This document shows positions 1-6,375 of a stretch of DNA of 9,373 nt, piece after piece. The first letter of the stretch is position 1, and every line of letters begins with the position of its first letter. Both the position numbers and the translations under genes were made by a program. Under the pieces are notes generated by a model. That model was not told the DNA's origin. It searched no databases and saw only the letters and a program-made list of their open reading frames with translations. The DNA is from Acidimicrobiaceae bacterium (GTDB lineage Bacteria; Actinomycetota; Acidimicrobiia; Acidimicrobiales; Palsa-688), in contig WQVT01000054.1 of NCBI GenBank assembly GCA_009785715.1, positions 1 to 9,373 of the forward strand. Direction: 5' to 3'.

Positions 1-1
1 C

Positions 2-209
2 GCGGCGATCGAGCCGGGCATCGTCGGCACGGAGTTGCAGGGCCATGTGACCGACCAGGGAACGCGGGACTGGCTGGCGAGCACCAGGGAAGCTATCGAG
101 TGGGCTTACCCCCCAGGACGTCGCCGACGTCATCGGCTTTCTTGCCACACTTCCGCCGCGAGTCAATCTCCAGCAGGTCACCATTATGCCCACCGGCCAG
201 TCAAGCTGA
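2..209 (+). pseudogene. Short-chain dehydrogenase/reductase, C-terminal fragment with apparent frameshift
   Basis: This is the 3' end of a gene that begins left of the window. The first frame reads AAIEPGIVGTELQGHVTD, the SDR stretch after the catalytic Tyr/Lys in which E-PG-x-V-x-T-E-L is typical, and continues to about position 103. The text then jumps to the frame beginning at 105, which reads LTPQDVADVIGFLATLPPRV and ends PTGQSS at a TGA (207-209). That second part is the usual C-terminus of NADP-dependent SDRs of the YdfG/serine dehydrogenase type (P-x-DVA, then an Ile-x-PT-x-Q ending). The two halves fit if one base near the GGG and C6 runs at about 101-113 is surplus. Either the gene is broken or the run was miscalled. 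The catalytic residues lie outside the window, so the substrate cannot be judged. Confidence 0.7.
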
Positions 210-429
210 TGCCCGCACCTGGCTCCGCCTGAAGGTTTCGGAAGGCTTCCTCGATGGCATCGAGGCGGTGTCTGAACAGCGCGATCAGATCGGCGTTGCT
301 GATGTTCCCGGTCGTTACCCGAAGGAGCCGGCGCGGAGCACCTCGCAACAGGTAATCACGCTCCAGGTCTTCATAGTCGTCGAGGCGCTCCTCGAACGTC
401 ATGCCCGACGAAAGTAAACCCAGCAGCAC
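184..429 (-). pseudogene. DUF433 antitoxin-like / DUF5615 toxin-like fusion remnant
   Basis: Read on the minus strand, the first part (about 429 down to 349) gives GLLSSGMTFEERLDDYEDLE. This matches the conserved core of DUF433 antitoxin-type proteins (G-M-T-x-EE-I-x-x-DY-x-DL). It continues without a stop into LLRVTTGNISNADLIALF and a long amphipathic helix (about 348 down to 210). That piece resembles the C-terminal TGN-I-x-NADL-x-ALF segment of DUF5615 proteins, the usual toxin partner encoded just after DUF433. The rest of both proteins is missing, so an internal deletion probably joined antitoxin to toxin tail in frame. The frame runs on to a stop at 184-186 and overlaps the end of the dehydrogenase fragment. 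No ribosome-binding site or credible start is seen. Family assignments rest on remembered consensus and should be confirmed by profile search. Confidence 0.5.
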
Positions 430-590
430 GTCGAAGTCGACATCGGCCTCTGCAACAGAGATGTGGCCCCAACCCTCCCTCGGAAGCTCGAGCGACTTGG
501 CGCGCAGCCTGACGACCTCCGAGGGCCGCAGCCCGGGTAGTAGGCGACGGCCGTCATCACCCGAATCCTGCCGGGGGCACCTGACGACGG
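430..590 (-). pseudogene. Tyrosine recombinase/integrase fragment, frameshifted
   Basis: The minus strand from about 537 down to 430 encodes GLRPSEVVRLRAKSLELP followed by GWGHISV. This is the hallmark of the catalytic domain of actinobacterial tyrosine integrases around the first catalytic Arg (the R of GLRPSE). Just upstream, in another frame (569 down to 537), the text is RIRVMTAVAYY, the helix that normally precedes A-GLRPSE. One base appears to be missing at the join near 535-541, and an in-frame TAG sits at 593-591. The piece covers only about 50 residues of a roughly 350-400-residue enzyme, and the C-terminal H-x-x-R and Tyr motifs are absent. It runs directly into the DUF433-like remnant. 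It is a dead relic of a mobile element. Confidence 0.6.
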
Positions 591-610
591 CTAACCTCGC
601 TTCGAGAGCA

Positions 611-621
611 GAGGGGGGAAG
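611..621 (+). promoter_or_regulatory. Strong purine-rich ribosome binding site of the first substrate-binding protein
   Basis: The run GAGGGGGGAAG lies immediately before the ATG at 623. It is the only purine-rich tract in the region, and it sets this ATG as the start over in-frame upstream codons. The 413 bp between the dehydrogenase stop and this ATG otherwise contain the recombinase/toxin-antitoxin relic. I see no convincing -35/-10 pair there. Confidence 0.7.
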
Positions 622-622
622 T

Positions 623-1951
623 ATGACGTTGTCTGGGCTTCGGCCTCCTGGTCGTCGTCGTTTTCGAACCGCGGCGATTCTTTCGGCGGTTGCGCTCTTT
701 GCCACAACGGGGGTCCTGATTGCTCCCGCACCGATGGCGTCGGCGGCGCCCAAATTCAAACCGGTCTCCAACTTCGCCAAGTACGTGGGCGGCCACGGGA
801 AGGCGAAGACGAATCTGTCGCCGGTCGAAGTCGGGATCGTCAACCAGCAGGGCGGCCAGAATGACATCGCGCCGCAATGGACCATCGGCGCCCAGGTCGC
901 AGCGGACTACATCAACAACCAGGCCGGTGGCATCGACGGGCATCCGCTGAAGCTCGTCTCCTGCTTCATCCCGGACCAGGTAGCCAACGCCACCCAGTGC
1001 GGACAGACCTTCGCCAACACCAAGGCCATCTCCGGAGTCGCTGTAGGTCCCGTCTCCATCGGGAACCAAGCGATGGAGCAGGCGATCGCGCCGACCAAGA
1101 AAGTGCTCATCTTCGGGGTCTCGACCAGCCCGGTCGACACCACATACAAGGACGGTTACATCATCTACGGGGACGGCACGCACATCGAGGCGCCGCTCGC
1201 GACCTTCACCAAGGAGTACCTGCACGCGAAGAGCGTCTCGATCGTCTGGCCGAACATCCCCGGTGAGAGCACCGGCGTCGACATCATCGTGGACGCACTC
1301 AAGTTCGAGGGCGTGAAGACCGTCGACTCGGTCAGCTACGACCCGAGCTCCACGGATCTCACGACGCCGATCGAGGCGGCGCACGTCGGCAAGACCGACG
1401 TGTTCATCGCCGATGCTCCGGGCGGGCCCGCGTGCGCGGACATGAACCTGGCGCTCAAGCAGCTGAACATCAAGACCAAGGTCCTCGCCAACGTGCCCTG
1501 CGACTCGCCGCTCGTTGCCAAGGCCGAGGGCGGCACGCTCCCAATAGGTTGGTACTACGCCAGCGCGAAGTCCCTGCCGGGCGACCCTTCGGACCCGGGC
1601 CTGCCGATCATGGCCAAGATCGCCACGACCTACGGCGAAGCTCAGTGGGGCAAGGACTCCTGGTGGGCGGACGGCTTCGGGGAGATGCTGACGCTCGCGA
1701 AGTGGGACACCGAGGTGCTGAAGTCCGGCAAGACGATCTCGCCGGCAACCCTCAACGCTACGGCCAAGGCCTTCCACGGCCCGGTGCAGGGCGGGTCCTC
1801 GACCCTCGAGTGCGGAGCCTTCAAGGCTGCTCCGGCGGTCTGCAACGACCTTGACCAGTTCTTCCAGAACACGGCGCCGGGGGTCTTCAAACCCATCGTC
1901 CGATGGATCGGCCCGCCGGCGGGATTCAAGCTCCCCGCGAACCTGGAATAG
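623..1951 (+). CDS. ABC transporter substrate-binding protein, branched-chain amino acid type (Peripla_BP_6)
   Basis: The gene encodes 442 residues and probably a secreted type I periplasmic-binding-fold protein that delivers a small amino-acid-, amide- or urea-like solute to an ABC importer. Residues 1-41 form a signal peptide: an Arg-rich start with RRRF at 11-14, a hydrophobic core at 17-36 and an ASA-A cleavage site near 41. No lipobox Cys is present, and the RR-x-F pattern would also allow Tat export. The mature part starts with VEVGIVNQQGGQNDIAP (68-84), then AADYINNQAGGIDGHPLKLV, the Leu/Ile/Val-binding family signature. Six cysteines fall as close pairs (114/126, 271/293, 397/407), suggesting three disulfides. 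Start at 623 was chosen for the RBS and signal peptide. No permease or ATPase genes are adjacent. The MBL-fold gene follows after 11 bp, probably in one transcript. The ligand is unknown. Confidence 0.9.
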   Translation: MTLSGLRPPGRRRFRTAAILSAVALFATTGVLIAPAPMASAAPKFKPVSNFAKYVGGHGKAKTNLSPVEVGIVNQQGGQNDIAPQWTIGAQVAADYINNQAGGIDGHPLKLVSCFIPDQVANATQCGQTFANTKAISGVAVGPVSIGNQAMEQAIAPTKKVLIFGVSTSPVDTTYKDGYIIYGDGTHIEAPLATFTKEYLHAKSVSIVWPNIPGESTGVDIIVDALKFEGVKTVDSVSYDPSSTDLTTPIEAAHVGKTDVFIADAPGGPACADMNLALKQLNIKTKVLANVPCDSPLVAKAEGGTLPIGWYYASAKSLPGDPSDPGLPIMAKIATTYGEAQWGKDSWWADGFGEMLTLAKWDTEVLKSGKTISPATLNATAKAFHGPVQGGSSTLECGAFKAAPAVCNDLDQFFQNTAPGVFKPIVRWIGPPAGFKLPANLE

Positions 1952-1962
1952 CGGCCTCGGAC

Positions 1963-2844
1963 ATGGACGTGCAGCTGGAATGGCTCGGTGTCTCGACGTT
2001 CAGGCTCACGCTGGGTTCGCTGGTGATCTTCCTCGATGCCTATATGGACCGGGTCCCGGCTGCACCACCGGTCGGCATCTCCTCTGCCGAGGTGGAGCGG
2101 GCGGACTACATCCTGGTTGGCCACTCGCACTTCGACCACCTTTTCGGGGCCGCCGCGATCGCGGCCAACACCGGAGCCGCGATCGTGGGATCGTACGAAT
2201 CGGTCCGGCTGATGAGCGACGCAGGAATCGGCGACGAGCAGCTGATGGCAGTCTCCGGAGGCGAGCCGATCCGGCTTTCCGATGACGTGCGCGTGCAGGT
2301 CTTTCCCAGCTTGCACTCCTGTATCTGGTCCCGCGCCGGACGGAGCACCGACGAGGAGTGTCTCGGTGACCTCGGCGTCAACCACCAGGAGCGGCTGGAG
2401 CGGTTGTCGTCCCGTCAGGCGAGCCGAGCCATGGACCAGGCGGTGCTGGCGCACCTCGCCGCCACCGGCCCGTCACCGCGGGGTGACGGCGGCGCGCTCG
2501 CCTACCTGATCGAGACCCCGGAGGGATCCATTCTCTGGAAGGACACGTCCGGACACTGGTCGTCGTTGCTCGGCGGCGTTCATCCGGACGTCGCGCTCCT
2601 GGCTGCGTCGGGGCGGGGCAACGTCGACGGCGAGCCGATCCAGGGCAGCTTGGCCGAGTTCGTCACGGGCGAGGTCGAGATGCTCGCTCCCCGCCGGCTA
2701 CTCCTGTGCCACCACGACAACTGGATGCCTCCGTTCACCACCGAGACCGACATCGAACCCATACGTTCCCTTCTGTCCGCTTCCGCCCCGTCCGTCGAGC
2801 TGATCGAGGTTGGATACCTCGACCCGCACCGGATCCTGAAATAG
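1963..2844 (+). CDS. Metallo-beta-lactamase-fold hydrolase (UlaG/lactonase-like)
   Basis: The gene encodes 293 residues with no signal peptide, so the product is probably cytoplasmic. The N-terminus LEWLGVSTFRL followed by a hydrophobic strand is the opening beta-hairpin of MBL-fold enzymes related to UlaG (L-ascorbate-6-phosphate lactonase) and N-acyl-phosphatidylethanolamine phospholipase D. The metal motif is HSHFDH at 54-59, with further likely ligands at His118 (SLHS), Asp194 (WKDTSGHW) and His250/His251 (CHHDNW). All the residues needed for a two-metal site therefore look present. The family hydrolyses lactones, phosphodiesters and related bonds, and the substrate here cannot be read. 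The ATG at 1963 was chosen because the in-frame alternative at 1903 lies inside the preceding gene. That gene's stop is 11 bp upstream, which suggests co-transcription. There is no strong Shine-Dalgarno sequence, so translation may be coupled. Confidence 0.85.
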   Translation: MDVQLEWLGVSTFRLTLGSLVIFLDAYMDRVPAAPPVGISSAEVERADYILVGHSHFDHLFGAAAIAANTGAAIVGSYESVRLMSDAGIGDEQLMAVSGGEPIRLSDDVRVQVFPSLHSCIWSRAGRSTDEECLGDLGVNHQERLERLSSRQASRAMDQAVLAHLAATGPSPRGDGGALAYLIETPEGSILWKDTSGHWSSLLGGVHPDVALLAASGRGNVDGEPIQGSLAEFVTGEVEMLAPRRLLLCHHDNWMPPFTTETDIEPIRSLLSASAPSVELIEVGYLDPHRILK

Positions 2845-2847
2845 CTG

Positions 2848-2866
2848 TTCGAATCCCGCCGGGGGC
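2848..2866 (+). other. tRNA 3'-end-like sequence, possible integration attachment-site remnant
   Basis: The 19 bases TTCGAATCCCGCCGGGGGC, with a G just before them, read exactly like the T-loop, 3' T-stem strand and 3' acceptor strand of a tRNA (G-TTCGAATC-C, then an acceptor such as CGGGGGC). The preceding bases (AGCTG) do not complete the T-stem, and no CCA, anticodon arm or D arm exists, so this is not a tRNA gene. Integrases that target tRNA genes leave such 3'-end copies at one end of an integrated element. It also contains a 14-bp perfect palindrome (2859-2872), which could instead be a hairpin. Only one copy was found in the window. Confidence 0.35.
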
Positions 2867-2908
2867 CCCCGGGTACTATTCGGCCATGCTCGCAACGTTG
2901 GCCGCTTC

Positions 2909-3619
2909 ATGAGCGCGCCGCTGCTGGCCAACCTGGTCGCCGGGAGCCCCGCTCGCAACCACGACTTTGACTTCGCCCGGCGGGCGCTCCTGGATGCGCT
3001 GTACGCCGCCGGGGACATCCGCACCGACGTCTACAACAACTACGACGCCGGCGAGGCCCTCGAGGCGGGCGACCTGCTCGTCAGCTACACCTCACAGGTG
3101 CCGGTAGCAGATGCGCAGTGCCAGGCGCTTCAGCGCTATCTCGAGCGGGGCGGACGCTGGTTCGCCATACACGCCAGCAACTCCGTTCGCGACAACCCCC
3201 ATCTGCCCGGGATCCTCGGCAGTCGCTTCATCACCCACCCGCCCTACACGCGTTACCCGGTGACGGTCTCGCTTCCGGGAGACCCGCTCATGGCGGGCAT
3301 CGAGCCCACCTTCGACGTCGACGACGAGCTCTACATCATCGAGCCGCACGCCGACTTGGAGATCCTGCTCGAGACCCACTGGGGTGGCGAGGCCATGGGC
3401 CGGTCCTTCGATGATGCGGCGCGACCGCTCATGTACCGCCACCGGGTCGGGGACGGCGGGGTGCTCTACCTGGCCCTCGGCCACTGCAACCGGCCCTTCG
3501 ACATCCCGAGGCCGGACATGCCGGAGTCCCCCGATCGGCGCGGTCCCTGGTCGATGCCGCTCTACCAGGAACTGATCCGCCGCGGCGTCGACTGGGCCGC
3601 GGGACGGCGGCCTCTCTAG
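2909..3619 (+). CDS. ThuA-like domain protein
   Basis: The gene encodes 236 residues and is about the length of a lone ThuA domain (class I glutamine-amidotransferase-like fold, named for trehalose utilisation and often found with sugar-metabolism genes). Features of the family visible here are a Rossmann-like opening strand LLANLVAG (5-12), RNHDF (16-20), the GGRWFAIHAS segment (81-90, equivalent to the conserved GGG-x-VGIH), ITHPPYTRYPV (108-118), DELY (139-142) and LYLALGH (186-192). There is no signal peptide. The ATG at 2909 is the only start upstream of the domain in this frame, and no good RBS precedes it. It lies 64 bp after the MBL-fold gene, on the far side of the tRNA-like sequence. 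No biochemical activity is firmly established for most ThuA proteins. Binding or remodelling of a sugar or other polar ligand is a guess. Confidence 0.85.
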   Translation: MSAPLLANLVAGSPARNHDFDFARRALLDALYAAGDIRTDVYNNYDAGEALEAGDLLVSYTSQVPVADAQCQALQRYLERGGRWFAIHASNSVRDNPHLPGILGSRFITHPPYTRYPVTVSLPGDPLMAGIEPTFDVDDELYIIEPHADLEILLETHWGGEAMGRSFDDAARPLMYRHRVGDGGVLYLALGHCNRPFDIPRPDMPESPDRRGPWSMPLYQELIRRGVDWAAGRRPL

Positions 3620-3739
3620 GCTCTCAGGCGTCGCAGGCAGGCCAGGGCCGCTGCACGCTCGGCTCACTCGTCGGGACGATCAGGGCGGCGACTCACCGGT
3701 GGCGAGAGCCCGCAAGCCAGCGCGACCCTTAACAAGGCG

Positions 3740-3780
3740 TAGTATCTACGGCGGATAGGACGACACGGTTTGGGGGACGC
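3740..3780 (+). promoter_or_regulatory. Possible promoter element and ribosome binding site of the Rieske gene
   Basis: The 163-bp gap after the ThuA gene is the longest spacer between intact plus-strand genes here, so a new transcript probably starts in it. TAGTAT at 3740-3745 is a plausible -10 hexamer but has no matching -35 at normal spacing. TTAACA at 3729-3734 looks like a -35 but has no good -10 at 17 bp. The GGGGGA run at 3772-3777 is a credible Shine-Dalgarno for the ATG at 3783. The RBS call is much firmer than the promoter call. Confidence 0.35.
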
Positions 3781-3782
3781 AG

Positions 3783-5093
3783 ATGCTGTCACACGAAGAG
3801 AACGAGATCCTTTGCCGGGTCGGCCCTGGCACCTTGATGGGCAACCTGCTCCGCCGGTACTGGATGCCGGCCTGCCTGTCGGCGGAGCTCGACCGCGACG
3901 GCTCCCCCCTGGAGGTGCGCCTCCTCGGTGAGGACCTGATCGCGTTCAGGGACACCGACGGACGGGTGGGCCTCGTCGACGTGAACTGCCCGCACCGCGG
4001 CGCCTCCCTGTACTACGGGAGGAACGAGGACTGCGGGCTGCGCTGCATCTATCACGGATGGAAGTTCGACGTCGACGGGAACTGCACGGAGATGCCGTCG
4101 GAGCGCCGTTCCTTCGCCGACCGGATCAAGCTGCCCAACTATCCGGTCCACGAGTCCGGCGGGATCGTCTGGACCTATATGGGACCGGTGGAGACGATGA
4201 CGCCCTTCCGGGACTTCGGGACCGAGGATCTCGAAGCCGACGAGGTCCAAGCGACCAAGCTCTTCTGGGACTGCAACTGGGTGCAGGCCCTCGAGGGCAA
4301 CATCGACACGGCACACATCTCGCACCTGCACCAGTGGTTCGGCAACCAGCAGGTGCCCGACAACGACTCCGACCAGCCCGGGTACCCGGACATCTCGTGG
4401 TTGGGGAAGCTGTGCTGGGCGGACCGCGCGCCGGCCGTCGAGGTGCAGGACGAGTGGTACGGCTTCCGCTACGTGGGCATCCGGGACACGCCGAAGGGGT
4501 ACAAGCACGTCCGGCTGACCGCCTTCACGATGCCGAGTCTCACGATCATCGCCGCCGTCCCGTTCTCCACCCGTCAGCTGATCGTCGTGCCGATCGACGA
4601 CCACAGCTCGTGGCGCTACTCGTTCAAGACCGGGGTCGACCCCAACCCGAAGGGTTACGGCGCGAGCGATTCCCCGGTGCGGAGCCCACACCGCATGGTC
4701 GGCCCGTCGGAGCGGGGCATCCGGCTGCGGACCGCCAACGCGGCGAACCACTACGAGATCGACCGCGAGTTCCAGAAGACCGAGTCCTTCAGCGGGATCC
4801 GCGACTTCGTCGCGCAGGACTACGCCGTGACGGAGTCGATGGGACCCATCTACAACCGCACGAAGGAGCACCTGGGCACGACGGACCTTGCGGTCATCCG
4901 GATGCGGAGCATGCTGCTCGGAGCCGCCCGGGGGCTGGCAGAGGGCAAGGAGCCTCCTGGGCTCACCGGGCAAGGGGACTTCCGCATCATCCGCTCCGCC
5001 GAGAAGGTCATCGAGCCCAACGAGGACTGGCGGCCGCTCGGGACGGACGAGGACCCGGGCGTCATCGAGTCCTACGCGTCGCTGACCGACTGA
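3783..5093 (+). CDS. Rieske non-heme iron oxygenase, phthalate dioxygenase-like terminal oxygenase
   Basis: The gene encodes 436 residues, the usual size of the catalytic subunit of a ring-hydroxylating or O-demethylating oxygenase. The N-terminal Rieske domain carries its [2Fe-2S] ligands intact: Cys69 and His71 in NCPHRGASLYYG, Cys88 and His91 in CIYHGWKFD. The catalytic domain has EGNIDTAHISHLH (171-183), where Asp175 is the inter-cluster bridging residue and His178 and His183 bind the mononuclear iron. Asp346 in AQDYAVTESMGPI is the likely third ligand. This QD-x-A-x-x-ES-x-GPI pattern and the RTKEHLGTTD that follows are typical of phthalate 4,5-dioxygenase-like, single-subunit-type oxygenases rather than naphthalene-dioxygenase alpha subunits. 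The substrate is probably an aromatic acid or ether (inference). It needs electrons from a reductase, and none is encoded nearby. The TauD-like gene follows after one base. Confidence 0.93.
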   Translation: MLSHEENEILCRVGPGTLMGNLLRRYWMPACLSAELDRDGSPLEVRLLGEDLIAFRDTDGRVGLVDVNCPHRGASLYYGRNEDCGLRCIYHGWKFDVDGNCTEMPSERRSFADRIKLPNYPVHESGGIVWTYMGPVETMTPFRDFGTEDLEADEVQATKLFWDCNWVQALEGNIDTAHISHLHQWFGNQQVPDNDSDQPGYPDISWLGKLCWADRAPAVEVQDEWYGFRYVGIRDTPKGYKHVRLTAFTMPSLTIIAAVPFSTRQLIVVPIDDHSSWRYSFKTGVDPNPKGYGASDSPVRSPHRMVGPSERGIRLRTANAANHYEIDREFQKTESFSGIRDFVAQDYAVTESMGPIYNRTKEHLGTTDLAVIRMRSMLLGAARGLAEGKEPPGLTGQGDFRIIRSAEKVIEPNEDWRPLGTDEDPGVIESYASLTD

Positions 5094-5094
5094 C

Positions 5095-5976
5095 ATGGGA
5101 ACCGTTCAGGTAGCGCCACTCGATGCGACGCTCGGCGCCGAGCTCAGCAACGTCTCGCTGAAGGACCTGGACGACGCCAGCTGGAGGGTGGTGGAGGACG
5201 CGTTCAACACCTACGGGGTGATCGTGGCCCACGATCAGTACCTCTCGCTCGACGAGCAGCTGGCTTTCGGAGCGCGATTCGGCGAGCTGTGCCGCAACGA
5301 CGCCTCGCGCATGCCGATGAGGCCCGACGGCGAAACCCCTGACGGCGGCTTCTTCGCCCCGGTCGTCGGGAACGTCGACAAGGACGGGAAGCACCACACC
5401 GACGCCGAGGATCCCTACATCCGGAGCGGGATCGGGAACAACGAGTGGCACAGTGACAGCTCGTTCCAGCACCTCGGCGCCATCGCCTCGATCCTGGCAG
5501 GCGTCGAGGTGCCCGAGGAGGACGGGCACACCGAGTTCGCAGATATGCGAGCTGCCTATGACGCCCTGCCCGCCGAGACGACAGAGCGCCTCGCCGGGCT
5601 CCGTGCGTGGCACTCCGTTGTCTATTCCCGTGTCACGCTCGGCGCGCTGGACAGGGACCTGCCGGAGGATCTCACCACGCTCCCCGGTGCCGAGCACTCG
5701 ATGGTTCGGCGCCATCCGGTCACCGGACGGCCCTCCCTGGTGATCGGCTCGCATCTGGCCCACATCTACGGGATGGACGACGCGGAGGCCCACCGGTGGG
5801 TGCAGGACCTGATCGACCAGGCGTGCCAGCCGCCTCGCGTGTACTCACACAAATGGCGTGAGGGCGACGTCGTCGCATGGGACAACCGCTCCGTGCTCCA
5901 CCGGGGCAGGACCTACGACTACTCCCAGCGGCGACGGCTGCAACACGTCCGGGTCGCCGGCGAGGTCGAGTTCTGA
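5095..5976 (+). CDS. TauD/TfdA-family Fe(II)/2-oxoglutarate-dependent dioxygenase
   Basis: The gene encodes 293 residues, normal length for the TauD/TfdA family, which couples oxidative decarboxylation of 2-oxoglutarate to hydroxylation of taurine, aryloxyacetates, alkyl sulfates and similar compounds. The N-terminal ATLGAELSNVSLKDLDD (11-27) is the family opening (G-AE-x-x-x-V-x-L). The iron facial triad is complete: His119 and Asp121 in EWHSDSSF, and distal His269 in NRSVLHRG. Arg280, eleven residues after the distal His, is the expected 2-oxoglutarate carboxylate anchor, with RRRLQHVRV around it. The ATG follows the Rieske stop by one base (TGA-C-ATG) with no separate RBS evident, so the two are probably translationally coupled and act in one pathway. 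It differs from typical TauD in a 100-111 insert between the N-terminal helices and HxD. The substrate is unknown, and a sulfonate or aryl ether is possible. Confidence 0.92.
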   Translation: MGTVQVAPLDATLGAELSNVSLKDLDDASWRVVEDAFNTYGVIVAHDQYLSLDEQLAFGARFGELCRNDASRMPMRPDGETPDGGFFAPVVGNVDKDGKHHTDAEDPYIRSGIGNNEWHSDSSFQHLGAIASILAGVEVPEEDGHTEFADMRAAYDALPAETTERLAGLRAWHSVVYSRVTLGALDRDLPEDLTTLPGAEHSMVRRHPVTGRPSLVIGSHLAHIYGMDDAEAHRWVQDLIDQACQPPRVYSHKWREGDVVAWDNRSVLHRGRTYDYSQRRRLQHVRVAGEVEF

Positions 5977-5977
5977 C

Positions 5978-6370
5978 CTAGCTTCCGCCCTCGAAATCGT
6001 CCGGTCGCAACTCGATCGGCGACCCGTGCGGCGTGCGCTCCGCCGCCCGGGCCCACGCATCGCGGCAGCGTTGAAGCGACTCGGCCGTGGTGATCTGCTT
6101 GCCGGCGACCAGTCGCTCGAGTGCGCGCAGCCAGTGGGCATAGTAGGTGTCCCCCAGGTCCGGGTCCCCGCCCTCCTGCGCCAAGCGGATTTCCTCGCCG
6201 AGCGCTGCCGCCCACTCTTCCCAGCCGAACAGCCCCTGCTCCTCGAGGGCGAGGGTCATGGCGAAGGCCTGCGCCTCCCAGGGTGCGGCAAAGACCGGGC
6301 CCCCCTCGTCGTAGGGAATCCCCGCAGTCGCCTGCCAGGCGGCCGTGTCGGGTGGCCCGTCACCCGCCAT
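5978..6370 (-). CDS. Nitrile hydratase accessory protein (P14K/beta-subunit N-terminal-like activator)
   Basis: The gene encodes 130 residues. The core GGPVFAAPWEAQAFAMTLAL (23-42), GLFGWEEWAAALGEEI (46-61) and GDPDLGDTYYAHWLRALERL (68-87) is the signature of the small nitrile hydratase activator family, homologous to the N-terminal half of the beta subunit (compare FHAPWEGRVLALTRAM in the neighbouring beta subunit). For cobalt-type enzymes the activator is known to escort and swap the alpha subunit so that cobalt and the oxidised cysteines are installed. The ATG is 5 bp after the beta-subunit stop, with GAGGAAG inside the end of the beta gene as a likely RBS. The C-terminus is short and acidic (RPDDFEGGS). 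The stop is one base from the stop of the convergent dioxygenase gene. Confidence 0.88.
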   Translation of the reverse strand: MAGDGPPDTAAWQATAGIPYDEGGPVFAAPWEAQAFAMTLALEEQGLFGWEEWAAALGEEIRLAQEGGDPDLGDTYYAHWLRALERLVAGKQITTAESLQRCRDAWARAAERTPHGSPIELRPDDFEGGS

Positions 6371-6375
6371 CGCGC

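Noticed and set aside
401..622. Longer N-terminus of the first substrate-binding protein starting at 401
   Set aside because: The extension reads as Ser/Arg-rich non-coding text, overlaps the minus-strand relic, and would bury the signal peptide. The RBS at 611-621 fits the ATG at 623.
557..1777. Long minus-strand open frame opposite the substrate-binding protein
   Set aside because: It is an Arg/Asp/Val-rich mirror of a high-GC gene with no domain motif or RBS. The plus strand encodes a clear family protein.
2859..2872. Perfect palindrome CCGGGGGCCCCCGG as an intrinsic terminator
   Set aside because: There is no T-run after it and no loop in the perfect palindrome. It overlaps the tRNA-like sequence, and the next gene follows closely.
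3789..5096. 435-residue minus-strand open frame opposite the Rieske oxygenase
   Set aside because: It is a shadow caused by GC-rich third positions. The plus frame has every Rieske and iron-site motif.
4058..5113. 351-residue plus-strand frame inside the Rieske gene
   Set aside because: It is an Arg/Gly/Ala-rich +1 shadow without recognisable motifs, and fully overlaps a well-supported gene.
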